The notes beneath the pieces are model-generated. The model had not been told where the DNA came from. It did no database searches and saw nothing but the letters and a program-made list of their open reading frames with translations. Positions 1 to 7,726 of a stretch of 30,236 nucleotides of DNA are shown here, in pieces. Where the stretch lies: the NCBI GenBank assembly GCA_937988865.1, contig CALKHV010000118.1, forward strand, positions 1 through 30,236. The letters are read 5' to 3'. The stretch comes from an uncultured Propionibacteriaceae bacterium. Lineage in GTDB: Bacteria > Actinomycetota > Actinomycetes > Propionibacteriales > Propionibacteriaceae. Both the position numbers and the translations under genes were made by a program. Numbering within the stretch: the stretch's first letter is position 1; the number at the start of each line of letters is the position of its first letter.

Positions 1-825
1 CACTGCGATCCCGATCGGATCGGTGAACTCTCCCGGCGCTGCGCCGGGGCGTCCCCATTCGGTGAGGAAGTCGCCGTCGCAGGTGAACTTCTGAACGCGG
101 TTGTTCAGTGAGTCGACGACGTACACCTGGCGGTCGGCGTCCACCGCGATACCCAGCGGAGTGCGGAACTCTCCCGGTTGGTCGCCCAGCGATCCCCACG
201 CAGCGAGGAACCGACCATTCCGGGTGAACTTCTGGACGCGATGGTTCCCCGAGTCGGTGACGTAGACACTTCTGTCGGCGTCCACGGCAATGCCGCAGAA
301 CCCCTCGCGCTTGTGGAACCGGCCATCAAGCAACGCCTCGCTCCAACCGCCCCAGACCGTCAGACACCGGTGGGTGACGCCGTCGAACACCTGCACACGC
401 CCGTTCCGCCCATCGAAGACGAACACGTTCCCGACCCGATCGACCGCGACGCCCGCTGGAGGGGAGAAGGGTCCGCGGTGCCTTCCCCAGCGGCTCCAGG
501 AGTCGACGAACGCACCGTCGGAGGTCCAGTGCTGGATCCGTGCGTTCTTGCAGTCGGCGATGTAGGCATTGCCCCGGTGATCGACGGCAATCCCGAACGG
601 CGAGTCGAATCCGTCGTCCCACTCGTCATCGTCCGAAGACGAGAAGTGCCCCCACGTGGCGATGAATTCGCCCTTTGCGCTGAACTTGAGGATTCGGTGA
701 TTCGTGGCGTCCGCGACGTACACGGAACCTCGGCCGTCCACGGCAATCCCGAACGGAGACCCCAGCTGGTCCGGGCGCTCCCCCGAGGTGCCCCACGACT
801 GCACAACGTCGTACTGCTCCACCAC
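1..825 (-). CDS. NHL-repeat beta-propeller protein, C-terminus off the left edge
   Basis: Frame read on the minus strand from GTG at 825 (or GTG at 822) to the window edge without a stop, 275 codons visible. An in-frame TGA lies just upstream at 835-837, and an AAAGGGG ribosome site sits 3-6 nt before the two GTG codons, so the start is well bounded. The protein consists of tandem NHL repeats: five full copies with the pattern (F/C/L)GIAVD-x-x-x-x-VYV-x-D-x-x-N-x-R(V/I)-x-K-F, plus the start of a sixth. NHL repeats fold into a beta-propeller used for binding proteins, carbohydrate or nucleic acid; the ligand cannot be told from this. No signal peptide is visible, so it looks cytoplasmic. It lies 31 nt downstream of the thioesterase gene on the same strand and may be co-transcribed with it. 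Confidence 0.85.
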   Translation of the reverse strand, partial: MVEQYDVVQSWGTSGERPDQLGSPFGIAVDGRGSVYVADATNHRILKFSAKGEFIATWGHFSSSDDDEWDDGFDSPFGIAVDHRGNAYIADCKNARIQHWTSDGAFVDSWSRWGRHRGPFSPPAGVAVDRVGNVFVFDGRNGRVQVFDGVTHRCLTVWGGWSEALLDGRFHKREGFCGIAVDADRSVYVTDSGNHRVQKFTRNGRFLAAWGSLGDQPGEFRTPLGIAVDADRQVYVVDSLNNRVQKFTCDGDFLTEWGRPGAAPGEFTDPIGIAV

Positions 826-856
826 GGTCCCCTTTCAGGAGAAGCCCGGACACCGC

Positions 857-1816
857 TCAGTCCGGCGGACGCACGTGGGGCGTCGTGCGTCCGCGCTTCG
901 CACGGATGGCGACGAGGTCGACCGCGTGTCGCTCCAATGCGCGATCCTCAGGCAGACGAGGAACCCACGGCCGGACGGGGACGTCCCCGTCCAACTCGTC
1001 CTTGGCTGTGTAGACGATGGTGCAGTGCGTCGTGGTCATCAGGTCGGCTCCGCGAGGGTCGCCGGAGCGCACCCACACCGAGACGTGCATCTCGGCACCG
1101 TTCGTGTAGATGAGGCGCGCGTCCACCTCGACCAGGTCGCCGATGAACATCGGACGGTAGAAGCGGAAACCACCGGCGAAGGTCGCTCGGGCATGGCCGT
1201 GGTGCCAGCGCTCGGCCACCAGCTTTCCCGCGGTCATGATCCAGTGCATGACATAGCCGCCGTGCACCTTGCCGCCCCAGTTGACGTCGGTCGGCGCGGC
1301 CAGGAACCGGAGGGTCTCGCGGCAGGCCTCCGTGGCGTCGCTGAACACCTGGGCGGCGATGGCCGCGTCCACCTCGCTGCGCGCACCCGTGAGGACCCGG
1401 GCGCGTGCCGCCTCCTCGCGCTCCCAGGCGTCCTCGGGCTCGAACCTGGGCACCGGAGTGGGGTGACCTTCGGCGTCCATGGCGACGAAGACGAGCAGGC
1501 ACTGGGTGTTGGTGGTTCGTTCCACGGTGCGGGGGTTGTGACTGGTGACGGTGCACACGACCTGGAGCGAGGTGCGTCCCGTGTGGACCACTCGCGCCTC
1601 GACCTCAACCAGGTCACCGACGGTGACAGTCTTGGCGAAGTGGATGTTGCCCACGTATCCGGTGACGCAGTAGTGACCTGTCCAGGCGGCCGCGCTCGCG
1701 TAGCCGGCCTTGTCGATCCACTCCAGGATCTTGCCGCCGCCCACGTACCCGCGGACGTTGGCGTCCATCGGGGCCGCGAGAAGGCGCAGTGTCACCGATC
1801 GTCGTTCGCCTGCCAT
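857..1816 (-). CDS. Double-hotdog acyl-CoA thioesterase
   Basis: About 319 residues with two hotdog domains in tandem (roughly residues 7-125 and 163-290), the layout of the BACH/Acot7 and YciA-related acyl-CoA thioester hydrolases, which split acyl-CoA into fatty acid and CoA. Both halves carry the recurring block (F/V)xGDLVEV(E/D)AR. The first half has Asn20 and, in the helix after the GGG turn, Asp35, matching the Asn and Asp used by this family. The second half keeps the equivalent Asn (DVNWGG) but has Met where the Asp would be, so the active sites are probably asymmetric, as in other double-hotdog enzymes. ATG at 1816 is preferred because GGAGAG lies 8 nt upstream; an in-frame GTG at 1870 has no ribosome site. 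The gene is divergent from the DUF2892-like gene. Confidence 0.85.
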   Translation of the reverse strand: MAGERRSVTLRLLAAPMDANVRGYVGGGKILEWIDKAGYASAAAWTGHYCVTGYVGNIHFAKTVTVGDLVEVEARVVHTGRTSLQVVCTVTSHNPRTVERTTNTQCLLVFVAMDAEGHPTPVPRFEPEDAWEREEAARARVLTGARSEVDAAIAAQVFSDATEACRETLRFLAAPTDVNWGGKVHGGYVMHWIMTAGKLVAERWHHGHARATFAGGFRFYRPMFIGDLVEVDARLIYTNGAEMHVSVWVRSGDPRGADLMTTTHCTIVYTAKDELDGDVPVRPWVPRLPEDRALERHAVDLVAIRAKRGRTTPHVRPPD

Positions 1817-2012
1817 CTCATCGCCTCTCCGCTCCGCGTGGTCGGTGGCCGTCAACCACGCGACCTGCACGCGCGCCCATTCTCGCGCGTTCTTGGGAGG
1901 ATGGCCTCGCCTTCGCGCTCGACGACCTCACTCCACCGCCTCACCGCACCCATTCGCCACGCACAAGCCCAGTTCGGGCATCCGACAGACGATGCGGCGT
2001 GGCGCTGTACGT

Positions 2013-2028
2013 ATACCCCCACGGGTAT
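2013..2028 (+). promoter_or_regulatory. CsoR/CstR-like operator
   Basis: Perfect inverted repeat ATACCC-CCAC-GGGTAT placed about 36 nt before the start of the DUF2892-like gene. GC-rich TACCCC/GGGGTA dyads flanked by A/T are the recognised operator style of CsoR and CstR repressors, which sense copper(I) or persulfide. A weak -10-like TATTAA overlaps its right arm, so bound repressor would block the promoter. No csoR or cstR gene is in this window. Confidence 0.55.
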
Positions 2029-2064
2029 TAAGGTGGTGTCATCACTATCAGGGGGGGACCTCCA

Positions 2065-2289
2065 ATGGCCTTGCTCGACTTTCTTGGTTCCACCACGGGC
2101 CGCTGGGTCCGCGGTGTGATCGGCGTCATCCTGTTGGTCCTGGCCTTTCTGGTGGGCGGCACCGGGGGCTGGATCCTCGGGGCGCTCGGTGTGCTGTTTG
2201 TCGCGGTAGGTCTACTGGACGTCTGCCTCGTGGCACCGCTGGCCGGCAGGCCGATCCGGGGCCGGGATTTCCGCGGCGAGTCTCGCTAG
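2065..2289 (+). CDS. Small two-helix membrane protein, DUF2892-like
   Basis: A 74-residue protein with two hydrophobic helices (about residues 13-32 and 35-57) separated by a GGTGGW turn. A Cys follows the second helix (LLDVCLVAPLAG) and the tail is basic. This matches the DUF2892 / YgaP transmembrane module, which elsewhere is fused to or encoded beside rhodanese sulfurtransferases. A G-rich ribosome site (GGGGGGGA) lies 6 nt before the ATG. The CsoR/CstR-like dyad immediately upstream fits that family, because CstR controls persulfide-detoxification genes that include DUF2892 proteins. Here it stands alone, with no sulfurtransferase next to it. Family assignment is by pattern only. Confidence 0.7.
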   Translation: MALLDFLGSTTGRWVRGVIGVILLVLAFLVGGTGGWILGALGVLFVAVGLLDVCLVAPLAGRPIRGRDFRGESR

Positions 2290-2291
2290 AT

Positions 2292-2308
2292 CCCTCAGCA
2301 TCTGAGGA
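2292..2308. terminator. Possible bidirectional terminator
   Basis: Hairpin CCTCAG-cat-CTGAGG in the 21-nt gap between the convergent DUF2892-like and permease genes. The stem can be extended by ATC/GAT around a bulged C. There is no clear T-tract, so termination is only suggested. Confidence 0.35.
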
Positions 2309-2310
2309 TG

Positions 2311-3426
2311 TCAGCCTGACGTGGACGCGGGTGCCGCGCTCCCCGCGTCCGCACGCGGACGTCGCCGTCTCGAGCCGAACCGCTCCCTCAACTCCGGACC
2401 GGCGGTCTGGACGAGGATCACGAGGATCAGCACGAGCCCCTGGAACGTGTCCTGGATGTCAGCGCTGAGGGCCGGGATGCTCACGATGATGAAGTCGATG
2501 GCTGAGTACGAGAGTGCTCCGAAGAGGACGCCTGCCATGTTGCCGCGTCCGCCTGCCATCGCGATCCCGCCGAGCACGACAGCTGCGATCGCGTACATCT
2601 CGTAGGACCGTCCGGACGACGCGGGCGTGATGTTGCCGACCTTGCACGCCTGGATCAGGCTCGCGACACCCACGAGGAGCCCCGTCATCATGAACACGGA
2701 CGCCTGGATCCGCTGGACGTTGACGCCCGCGAGGCGCGCAGCCTTGTCGTTCGACCCGACCGCGTAGACGACCTTGCCGTACTTGGTGTTGCCCGCGATC
2801 ACCACGAAGAGCGCCACGCACAGCAGGAACAGGATCGACACGTACGGGATCGCGAACCCGGCGATCCGCAGGGAACCCGTCCCGAAGCCCATCCGGAGCC
2901 ACTCATAGCTCCTCGTTCCTGATTCCATCGCGAACTGGCTCGAGGACGAACCGCTGACGCTGGACGGGATCTCGCGGACCGCCCAGAGGGCCAGCGAACG
3001 GTAGATCAGCATGGTGCCGAGCGTGACGATGAACGGGGGGATCTTCGCGTAGGCCACCAGCACGCCGTTCACGGCACCCAGCACGAGTCCGGACGCGAGC
3101 GCTGCGAGCACGGTGAGCAGGATGTTGTCGGTGAGGTTGAACACGACGACCGTGACGCCTGAGCAGAGCACCAGCGCGGAGCCGATCGACAGGTCGATCT
3201 GGCCGGTGATGATCACCAGGGCCATGCCGATGGCCATCGTCCCGACCACGACCGTGTTCTGGCTCGACAGGATCGACGAGAGGTGACCCGAGGTGAACGT
3301 CTTGCCGTTCGCCTCGATGGTGATGACGTAGACGATGAGGATGACCACGAAGACGAAGATGTAGCTGTGTTCGCGCCAGAGCGACTGGACCGGACGCCAG
3401 AACTTGTTGCGGGTCTTTTCTTCCAT
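2311..3426 (-). CDS. Sugar ABC transporter permease (RbsC/MglC/XylH type)
   Basis: About 371 residues, an integral membrane permease of the BPD_transp_2 family used by carbohydrate importers with a double-length ATPase. Roughly nine or ten hydrophobic segments are visible. The typical block GQIDLSIGS follows the third segment, VTLGTMLIYRSLA lies mid-protein, and the cytoplasmic coupling region reads YAVGSNDKAARLAGVN, ahead of VLGGIAMAGGRGN. All are hallmarks of RbsC-like permeases. The tail is Arg/Ala-rich and low in complexity. ATG at 3426 is chosen because AGGGG lies 8 nt before it and it begins 1 nt after the ATPase stop; an upstream GTG at 3435 would overlap that gene. Last gene of the importer operon. 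Confidence 0.9.
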   Translation of the reverse strand: MEEKTRNKFWRPVQSLWREHSYIFVFVVILIVYVITIEANGKTFTSGHLSSILSSQNTVVVGTMAIGMALVIITGQIDLSIGSALVLCSGVTVVVFNLTDNILLTVLAALASGLVLGAVNGVLVAYAKIPPFIVTLGTMLIYRSLALWAVREIPSSVSGSSSSQFAMESGTRSYEWLRMGFGTGSLRIAGFAIPYVSILFLLCVALFVVIAGNTKYGKVVYAVGSNDKAARLAGVNVQRIQASVFMMTGLLVGVASLIQACKVGNITPASSGRSYEMYAIAAVVLGGIAMAGGRGNMAGVLFGALSYSAIDFIIVSIPALSADIQDTFQGLVLILVILVQTAGPELRERFGSRRRRPRADAGSAAPASTSG

Positions 3427-3427
3427 C

Positions 3428-4924
3428 TCAGGCACCCCTCGCTGCGTTCACCGCGTTGGTCGACAAGCCCATCACATCGTGTTCGTTGATCTGGTCGTGG
3501 TCGAGGACGGCCACCACTTCTCCGTCGTAGAGCACCACGCAGCGATCGGAGACCTTCTGGATCTCTGGGATCTCCAGGGTATTGATCACCACTGTCTTGC
3601 CTGACGTGGCGAGTTCAAGGATCAACGCGTAGATCTCCTCCTTGGCACCCACGTCCACACCCTGGGTCGGGTTGTCGAGAAGGAGGATGTCCGCGTCCGT
3701 GTTGAGCCACCTGGCGAGGAAGACCTTCTGCTGATTGCCGCCCGACAGGCTCGTGATGGCGGCGTCCGGACCCTGCGTCCTGATGTTGAGGGCGTCCTTC
3801 AACTTCTCGTACTTCTCCAACTCGACCTTCGTGTGGATCCACTGGTGTCCGGCCGAGAGGTTGTGCTCGGCGATGTACTGGTTCTCCAGCACTGTCCTGT
3901 CAGGGACCACCGAATTCTCTTTGCGGTTCGTTGGCAGCATTCCGATGCCGCGCCGCATGAAGGCGTGAATACTTCCGGACGCCCGTGACCCGTGCGCGCG
4001 GATCTCCCCACCGTGGATGGGGACCGCGCCGAACATCGCCTGCATCAGTTCACTGGCCCCGGAACCGGCCAGGCCGGTCAGGGCGACGATCTCGCCCTGC
4101 CGCACCGTGAGGCTGACGTCCCGGAAGGCGGTGGAGGTGACGCGATCGAGTTCGAGGACGACCGGCCCGAGCTCACGGGCGCGGTAGACATCCTCGTCGG
4201 CGTACTGCTCCCCCACCATGTCACTGGTGATCGAGAAGGGAGTCGCTTCTGCGAGGATCCCGGAGCGGACGAGTTCTCCGTTGCGCAGCACGGTGTAGGA
4301 GTCGGCGATCTGGAAGACCTCGGGGATCTTGTGCGAGACGAAGATGAACGAACTGCCCTCGCTCTTGAGTTGTCGAAGAATGGTGAAGAGGTGTTCGATC
4401 TCGTCGTTGCCCAGCGCTGTCGTCGGCTCGTCGAGGATCATCAGCGTGGCCCGGGCGTGGAGCGCCCGGCAGATCTCGAGCAGTTGCTTCTGGCTGGTCT
4501 TGAGTTCCCTGACCTTGCGGGTGGGGTCGATGTCGACGCCAAGTCTCTGAAAGAGTGCCCGCGTCTCGGCGATCATCTCCTTGCGCCGGAGCAGGCCGAA
4601 GGAGTTGGTGAGTTCGTGGTTGAAGAAGATGTTCTCGCTCACCGTCAGGTCGTTCACGACGTTGAGTTCCTGGTGGACGAACGCGACGCCCGCCTTCTCC
4701 ATTTCCCCGATGGACGGGCGGGGGTAGGGCACGCCGTCGAAGTGCACGGTCCCCCCGTCGCCGGGGACCACTCCGGCGAGGATGTTCAGGAGGGTGGACT
4801 TTCCGGCACCGTTCTCGCCCAGCAGGGCATGAATCTCGCCCTTCTCCACGCTGAAGTCCACCTCATTCAGCACCCGGTTCCCGTCATAGGACTTGGAGAT
4901 GCCGGTCATCTCGAGGATGCGCAC
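3428..4924 (-). CDS. Sugar ABC transporter ATPase, twin-domain (RbsA/MglA/XylG type)
   Basis: 498 residues, two fused ATP-binding domains, the usual length for this family. The first domain has Walker A GENGAGKST (about residues 37-45), Q-loop HQELN and Walker B LMILDEPTTAL, but its signature is the unusual LKTSQKQ. The second has a degenerate Walker A (LAGSGASEL), as normal for RbsA-type second domains, a good signature LSGGNQQK, and Walker B ending LLLDNPTQGVDVGAK, where Asn replaces the usual catalytic Glu. The GTG start has AAAGGCGG 7 nt upstream; an ATG five codons later is an alternative. It is separated from the binding-protein gene by 93 nt holding a strong hairpin, and is followed directly by the permease. 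Confidence 0.92.
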   Translation of the reverse strand: MRILEMTGISKSYDGNRVLNEVDFSVEKGEIHALLGENGAGKSTLLNILAGVVPGDGGTVHFDGVPYPRPSIGEMEKAGVAFVHQELNVVNDLTVSENIFFNHELTNSFGLLRRKEMIAETRALFQRLGVDIDPTRKVRELKTSQKQLLEICRALHARATLMILDEPTTALGNDEIEHLFTILRQLKSEGSSFIFVSHKIPEVFQIADSYTVLRNGELVRSGILAEATPFSITSDMVGEQYADEDVYRARELGPVVLELDRVTSTAFRDVSLTVRQGEIVALTGLAGSGASELMQAMFGAVPIHGGEIRAHGSRASGSIHAFMRRGIGMLPTNRKENSVVPDRTVLENQYIAEHNLSAGHQWIHTKVELEKYEKLKDALNIRTQGPDAAITSLSGGNQQKVFLARWLNTDADILLLDNPTQGVDVGAKEEIYALILELATSGKTVVINTLEIPEIQKVSDRCVVLYDGEVVAVLDHDQINEHDVMGLSTNAVNAARGA

Positions 4925-4948
4925 GCGTCGACCGCCTTTGTGTCCTGA

Positions 4949-4990
4949 CGTGAGCCGTGTCGCAGGTCTGCGCCTGCGACACGGCTCACG
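4949..4990 (-). promoter_or_regulatory. 18-bp perfect intergenic hairpin
   Basis: Inverted repeat with arms 4949-4966 and 4973-4990 pairing without mismatch around the 6-nt loop TCTGCG. It lies between the binding-protein stop and the ATPase start. In importer operons such hairpins commonly protect the upstream transcript or cause partial termination, giving much more binding protein than transporter. No T-tract follows, so stabilisation or partial attenuation is more likely than full termination. Confidence 0.7.
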
Positions 4991-5017
4991 GCAATCTTCG
5001 TGAACTTGCAGATCGGA

Positions 5018-6142
5018 TCAGTGACCCGTGAACCCCTTGTGCTCACTCACGTTGTTCTTGTCGACGATGAACGTGGGCTCGTACTCGCCGTCGCCGACCT
5101 TGTACGGCCAGTCCTTGGCGTCCAGGTACTGGACCATGTAGTCGACCGCGGTGGTCATCATCTGCGGGGAGAAGTACATGCTCATCGTCCCGTCGAAGTA
5201 CTTCTCCGCGATCGGCGACTGCGGGGCGGTCCCGGCCATGACGTCGTAGAACTCCTGCATGCCACCGATGGCAGAGATGAACACGTTCATGCCCTCGAGG
5301 TCAGCCTTCGCCGCATCGGTGAGGGTGTTGCCCTCGAGAAGATTCATGAAGCCGAAGGTCATTTCGTCGTCCATGGAGAACACGTAGAGGTTGCCACCCC
5401 TGGCCTTGGCGTCCTTGATGATGTCGGGCAGCGTCTGCTCGAGGTACTGGTAGGCAGCATCGGCGCTCCAGTTGCAGACCACCTTGTACTTGCCGCTCAG
5501 GGCGTCGACGTCGGCCTGTGTCCAGGTCTGGGCCGTCTTGTAGGTCTCCCCGGTTTCCTTGTCCGAGTAGTCAAGGGTGCCGGTGAGGAACTGGCCGAAG
5601 CCCTCCTGCCGCCGGGAACTGACCGTGCCGTTGTCGCCGATGAGGGTGACGAGGGTGTCGCCCGGCTTCATCCCGTTCTTCTGCAGCCAGTAGCCGATGC
5701 CGGCGCCGACGGCCCAGTTGTCGCCCGAGAAGTTCAGGACGGCCGACTTGTCAGGACCCTCGATGATCCGGTCGAACGAGATGAACGGGATGTCGGCGCC
5801 GATGAGCGCTTCCTGCCCCGACTTCGCCGAATCGTCGAGCGCGAAGAAGACCACGCCGGCGGCGTCGCCGTTGGCGATGATGTTCTGCACGAGGTCGTTC
5901 TGCGCTTCACCGTCCGAGGACGCCTGGTACTCGGCCTTGTAGTTGCCGGCCTTGTTGATGTCGTCAACCTTCTGCTGGGCGTAGGTGCCGGCCTGGGCCG
6001 TCCAGCCGTGGTCGGGCGTCGGCCCGAGCACGTAGATCGTCTTGTCTGCCGTGCTCGTGTCACCCGAGTCGGATGACGAACCGCAGGCTGCCATCGTGAT
6101 GACCAGAGCAGCGCTGACCAGCGCCGCCAGAGTCCTTCTCAT
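5018..6142 (-). CDS. Sugar-binding lipoprotein of an ABC importer
   Basis: 374 residues. A lipoprotein signal is clear: MRR, a hydrophobic stretch, then lipobox TMAAC with Cys20, followed by a Ser/Asp/Gly linker. The mature part resembles the periplasmic-binding-protein-4 family (ribose/galactose/xylose binders): IYVLGPTPDHGWTAQ near the N-terminus, GVVFFALDD, and IPFISFDRII. It would deliver a sugar to the permease and ATPase encoded downstream; the sugar cannot be named from sequence alone. ATG at 6142 is chosen over an upstream in-frame GTG/ATG extension because AAAGGGA precedes it and the signal peptide starts there. First gene of the operon, followed by the strong hairpin. Confidence 0.9.
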   Translation of the reverse strand: MRRTLAALVSAALVITMAACGSSSDSGDTSTADKTIYVLGPTPDHGWTAQAGTYAQQKVDDINKAGNYKAEYQASSDGEAQNDLVQNIIANGDAAGVVFFALDDSAKSGQEALIGADIPFISFDRIIEGPDKSAVLNFSGDNWAVGAGIGYWLQKNGMKPGDTLVTLIGDNGTVSSRRQEGFGQFLTGTLDYSDKETGETYKTAQTWTQADVDALSGKYKVVCNWSADAAYQYLEQTLPDIIKDAKARGGNLYVFSMDDEMTFGFMNLLEGNTLTDAAKADLEGMNVFISAIGGMQEFYDVMAGTAPQSPIAEKYFDGTMSMYFSPQMMTTAVDYMVQYLDAKDWPYKVGDGEYEPTFIVDKNNVSEHKGFTGH

Positions 6143-6408
6143 GTGTGTCCCTTTCTGCTGTCCCGGGTGCTGCTCTGCACCCTTGAGCACGGGCCGTCGG
6201 CACTGCCGCGGCACGCCAGGGGTTCGTCCAAGCCGGGGACCTGCTCGCGTCCGCCGCCCTCTCCGTCGAGTACGACCATGCCGAACATCCGCGCCCGATC
6301 TGAACTTAACAGGAGTGCTCACCTGGTGAGGTCAGCCTGAATAGTGGCGCGCCACATAGCTGCGCGTGATCACGATCGGAGGACCGATGGAGGCCGTCAG
6401 GCCAGAGC
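6143..6408 (-). promoter_or_regulatory. Promoter region of the sugar importer, with palindromes
   Basis: 266 nt without a gene, upstream of the binding-protein gene. It holds three perfect palindromes: CTCACC-T-GGTGAG (6318-6330), GTGGCGCGCCAC (6344-6355) and CGTGATCACG (6365-6374). LacI-type sugar regulators use palindromes with a central CG, so the second is the best operator candidate. A TTAAGT box at about 6303-6308 could be a -10, but no convincing -35 goes with it. Confidence 0.35.
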
Positions 6409-6867
6409 TCACGTCGCTGTGTCTCGAAGAAGCGCCGAACCCGGGTGGGCCGCGACGAAGGCCTCCGCGTCCGCCCACCCTCTGCGGATCAGTGCGCGCA
6501 GGACGTCGAGGTCGACGTCCTCGAGCTTGTTCAGATAGAGGCAACCCTTGCCCACGCGGTGTCTGCCCAGCTCTTCGAGCAGATCGGTGTTGCTTCCGTA
6601 AAGCGTGAGCCCGTAGAGCGAGAGCGCCGCCTTGCGCGGGCTGAATCCCACGCGCGCCATCTCACCGGAGTGGCCTGTCTGGTAGACGTACCTGAGGTAA
6701 CCGAATCCGACAATCGTCGGGCCCCACATCTGCGGTTCGGCCCCGGTCTCCTCGAGGAAGATCTCCAGCAACTGGAGGCCCTGGGCCCTGCGTCGGGCCG
6801 GTTCGACCTGCTGCAGGAACGCCTCCACCGGATCATCGGTCGGGCGGGTCTTCGTCTCGTACGCCAT
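6409..6867 (-). CDS. DUF1801 domain protein
   Basis: About 152 residues from ATG at 6867. The sequence has the DUF1801 pattern: an N-terminal helix DPVEAFLQQV, then PQMWGPTIVGFGYLRYVY, VGFSPRKAALSLY and GKGCLYLNKLEDVDLDVLRALI. DUF1801 proteins are small cytoplasmic alpha/beta proteins (YdhG-like) of unknown function. The ATG lacks a clear ribosome site; TACGCT sits about 10 nt upstream, so a leaderless transcript is possible. Longer in-frame extensions to GTG at 6960 are less like the family. It lies upstream of the sugar-importer promoter on the same strand, with no functional link visible. Confidence 0.8.
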   Translation of the reverse strand: MAYETKTRPTDDPVEAFLQQVEPARRRAQGLQLLEIFLEETGAEPQMWGPTIVGFGYLRYVYQTGHSGEMARVGFSPRKAALSLYGLTLYGSNTDLLEELGRHRVGKGCLYLNKLEDVDLDVLRALIRRGWADAEAFVAAHPGSALLRDTAT

Positions 6868-6982
6868 GCCTGGGTAGCGTACCCGCGGATGTGCGTGGAA
6901 ACTCCTCCCTGAGGGTCGCCCAAGGATCGCGCTGTGCCTCCCCCGCCGATGTTTCCCCACGACCTAGCTGGCGAAGGACTGG

Positions 6983-7264
6983 GTGAGGGCTGAACGTCAT
7001 CCTTTGGGCGGAGGCGCCCCGGCCGAGGGACAGGGCGAGGTCGGACGCGTCGACGGCGTCCCGCAGGCGGTGTCGACCGTGGACGGCGTGACGTGCCGGG
7101 TGTCTGGTGTGTGCACGCACCTGGGTGGGGTCGTGCGCTGGAACGATGCGGAGCGGTCGTGGGACTGCCCGTTGCACGGGTCCCGCTTCGCCCCGGACGG
7201 ATCGGTACTTGAAGGTCCCGCCGTGGCGGCGCTCAAGCAGGCCGAGGCTCCGGCGGCAGATTGA
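6983..7264 (+). CDS. Stand-alone or truncated Rieske [2Fe-2S] domain
   Basis: 93 residues carrying a complete Rieske ligand set: Cys44 and His46 in CTHLGG, Cys62 and His65 in CPLHGS, 15 residues apart. The flanking sequence (RWNDAERSWDCP, SRFAPDGSVLEGPAV) is the form found at the C-terminus of FAD-dependent oxidoreductases (DAO-Rieske proteins). Their flavin part, normally about 400 residues upstream, is missing. The start GTG has AAGGA 4 nt before it, so expression as a mini-ferredoxin is possible, but a remnant left by a deletion is at least as likely. Confidence 0.55.
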   Translation: MRAERHPLGGGAPAEGQGEVGRVDGVPQAVSTVDGVTCRVSGVCTHLGGVVRWNDAERSWDCPLHGSRFAPDGSVLEGPAVAALKQAEAPAAD

Positions 7265-7429
7265 CGCGATCGTGAGGTCACGCCGACGTGGTCGGCCGAG
7301 CCGCCAGCCACCGTCTTGGGGCACATGTCAGGCCTGCCGAATCCGACCGGACGCGAGCCGTGGGATTGTGGTCCTGACGAGGCGACGCCACGGCGTCAAC
7401 CACGAAGGTCAGCGTCCGGGAGGAGCGGC

Positions 7430-7726
7430 ATGGAGGACCACACGTTCACCAGTGTCCTGTGGCGTTGGGAAGCCCAGGACGCGTGGCGGTTCGTCACCGT
7501 GCCTGCTGACCTGACCGAGGAGATCCGGGTGACCGGGGGTCCACCCAGGGGTTTCGGCTCGGTCCGGGTCGAGGTCAGGGTGGGGTCCACCACTTGGCGC
7601 ACATCTGTGTTCCCCGACGTCCGCCGCGACAGCTACGTGCTGCCGGTCAAACGCGCCGTCCGAGACGCCGAAGACCTCGAAGACGGCGACGAGGTCACCG
7701 TCACCCTCCGCGTCCTCGCCCAGTAG
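7430..7726 (+). CDS. DUF1905 domain protein
   Basis: 98 residues starting at ATG 7430, preceded by the strong ribosome site GGGAGGAG. The protein follows the DUF1905 pattern: an N-terminal LWRWEAQDAWRFVTVP, a GFGSVRVEVRVG strand, a W-rich SVFPDV segment, then YVLPVKRAVR and LEDGDEVTVTLRV at the end. DUF1905 is a small beta-barrel-like domain of unknown role, often found alone or with YdeI-type domains. No operon partner is evident; the next gene starts 215 nt later. Confidence 0.85.
   Translation: MEDHTFTSVLWRWEAQDAWRFVTVPADLTEEIRVTGGPPRGFGSVRVEVRVGSTTWRTSVFPDVRRDSYVLPVKRAVRDAEDLEDGDEVTVTLRVLAQ

Noticed and set aside
704..2119. 471-codon open frame on the plus strand
   Set aside because: Antisense to the NHL-repeat and thioesterase genes, both with recognisable domains.
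3992..4948. 318-codon plus-strand frame
   Set aside because: Antisense shadow of the twin-domain ATPase.
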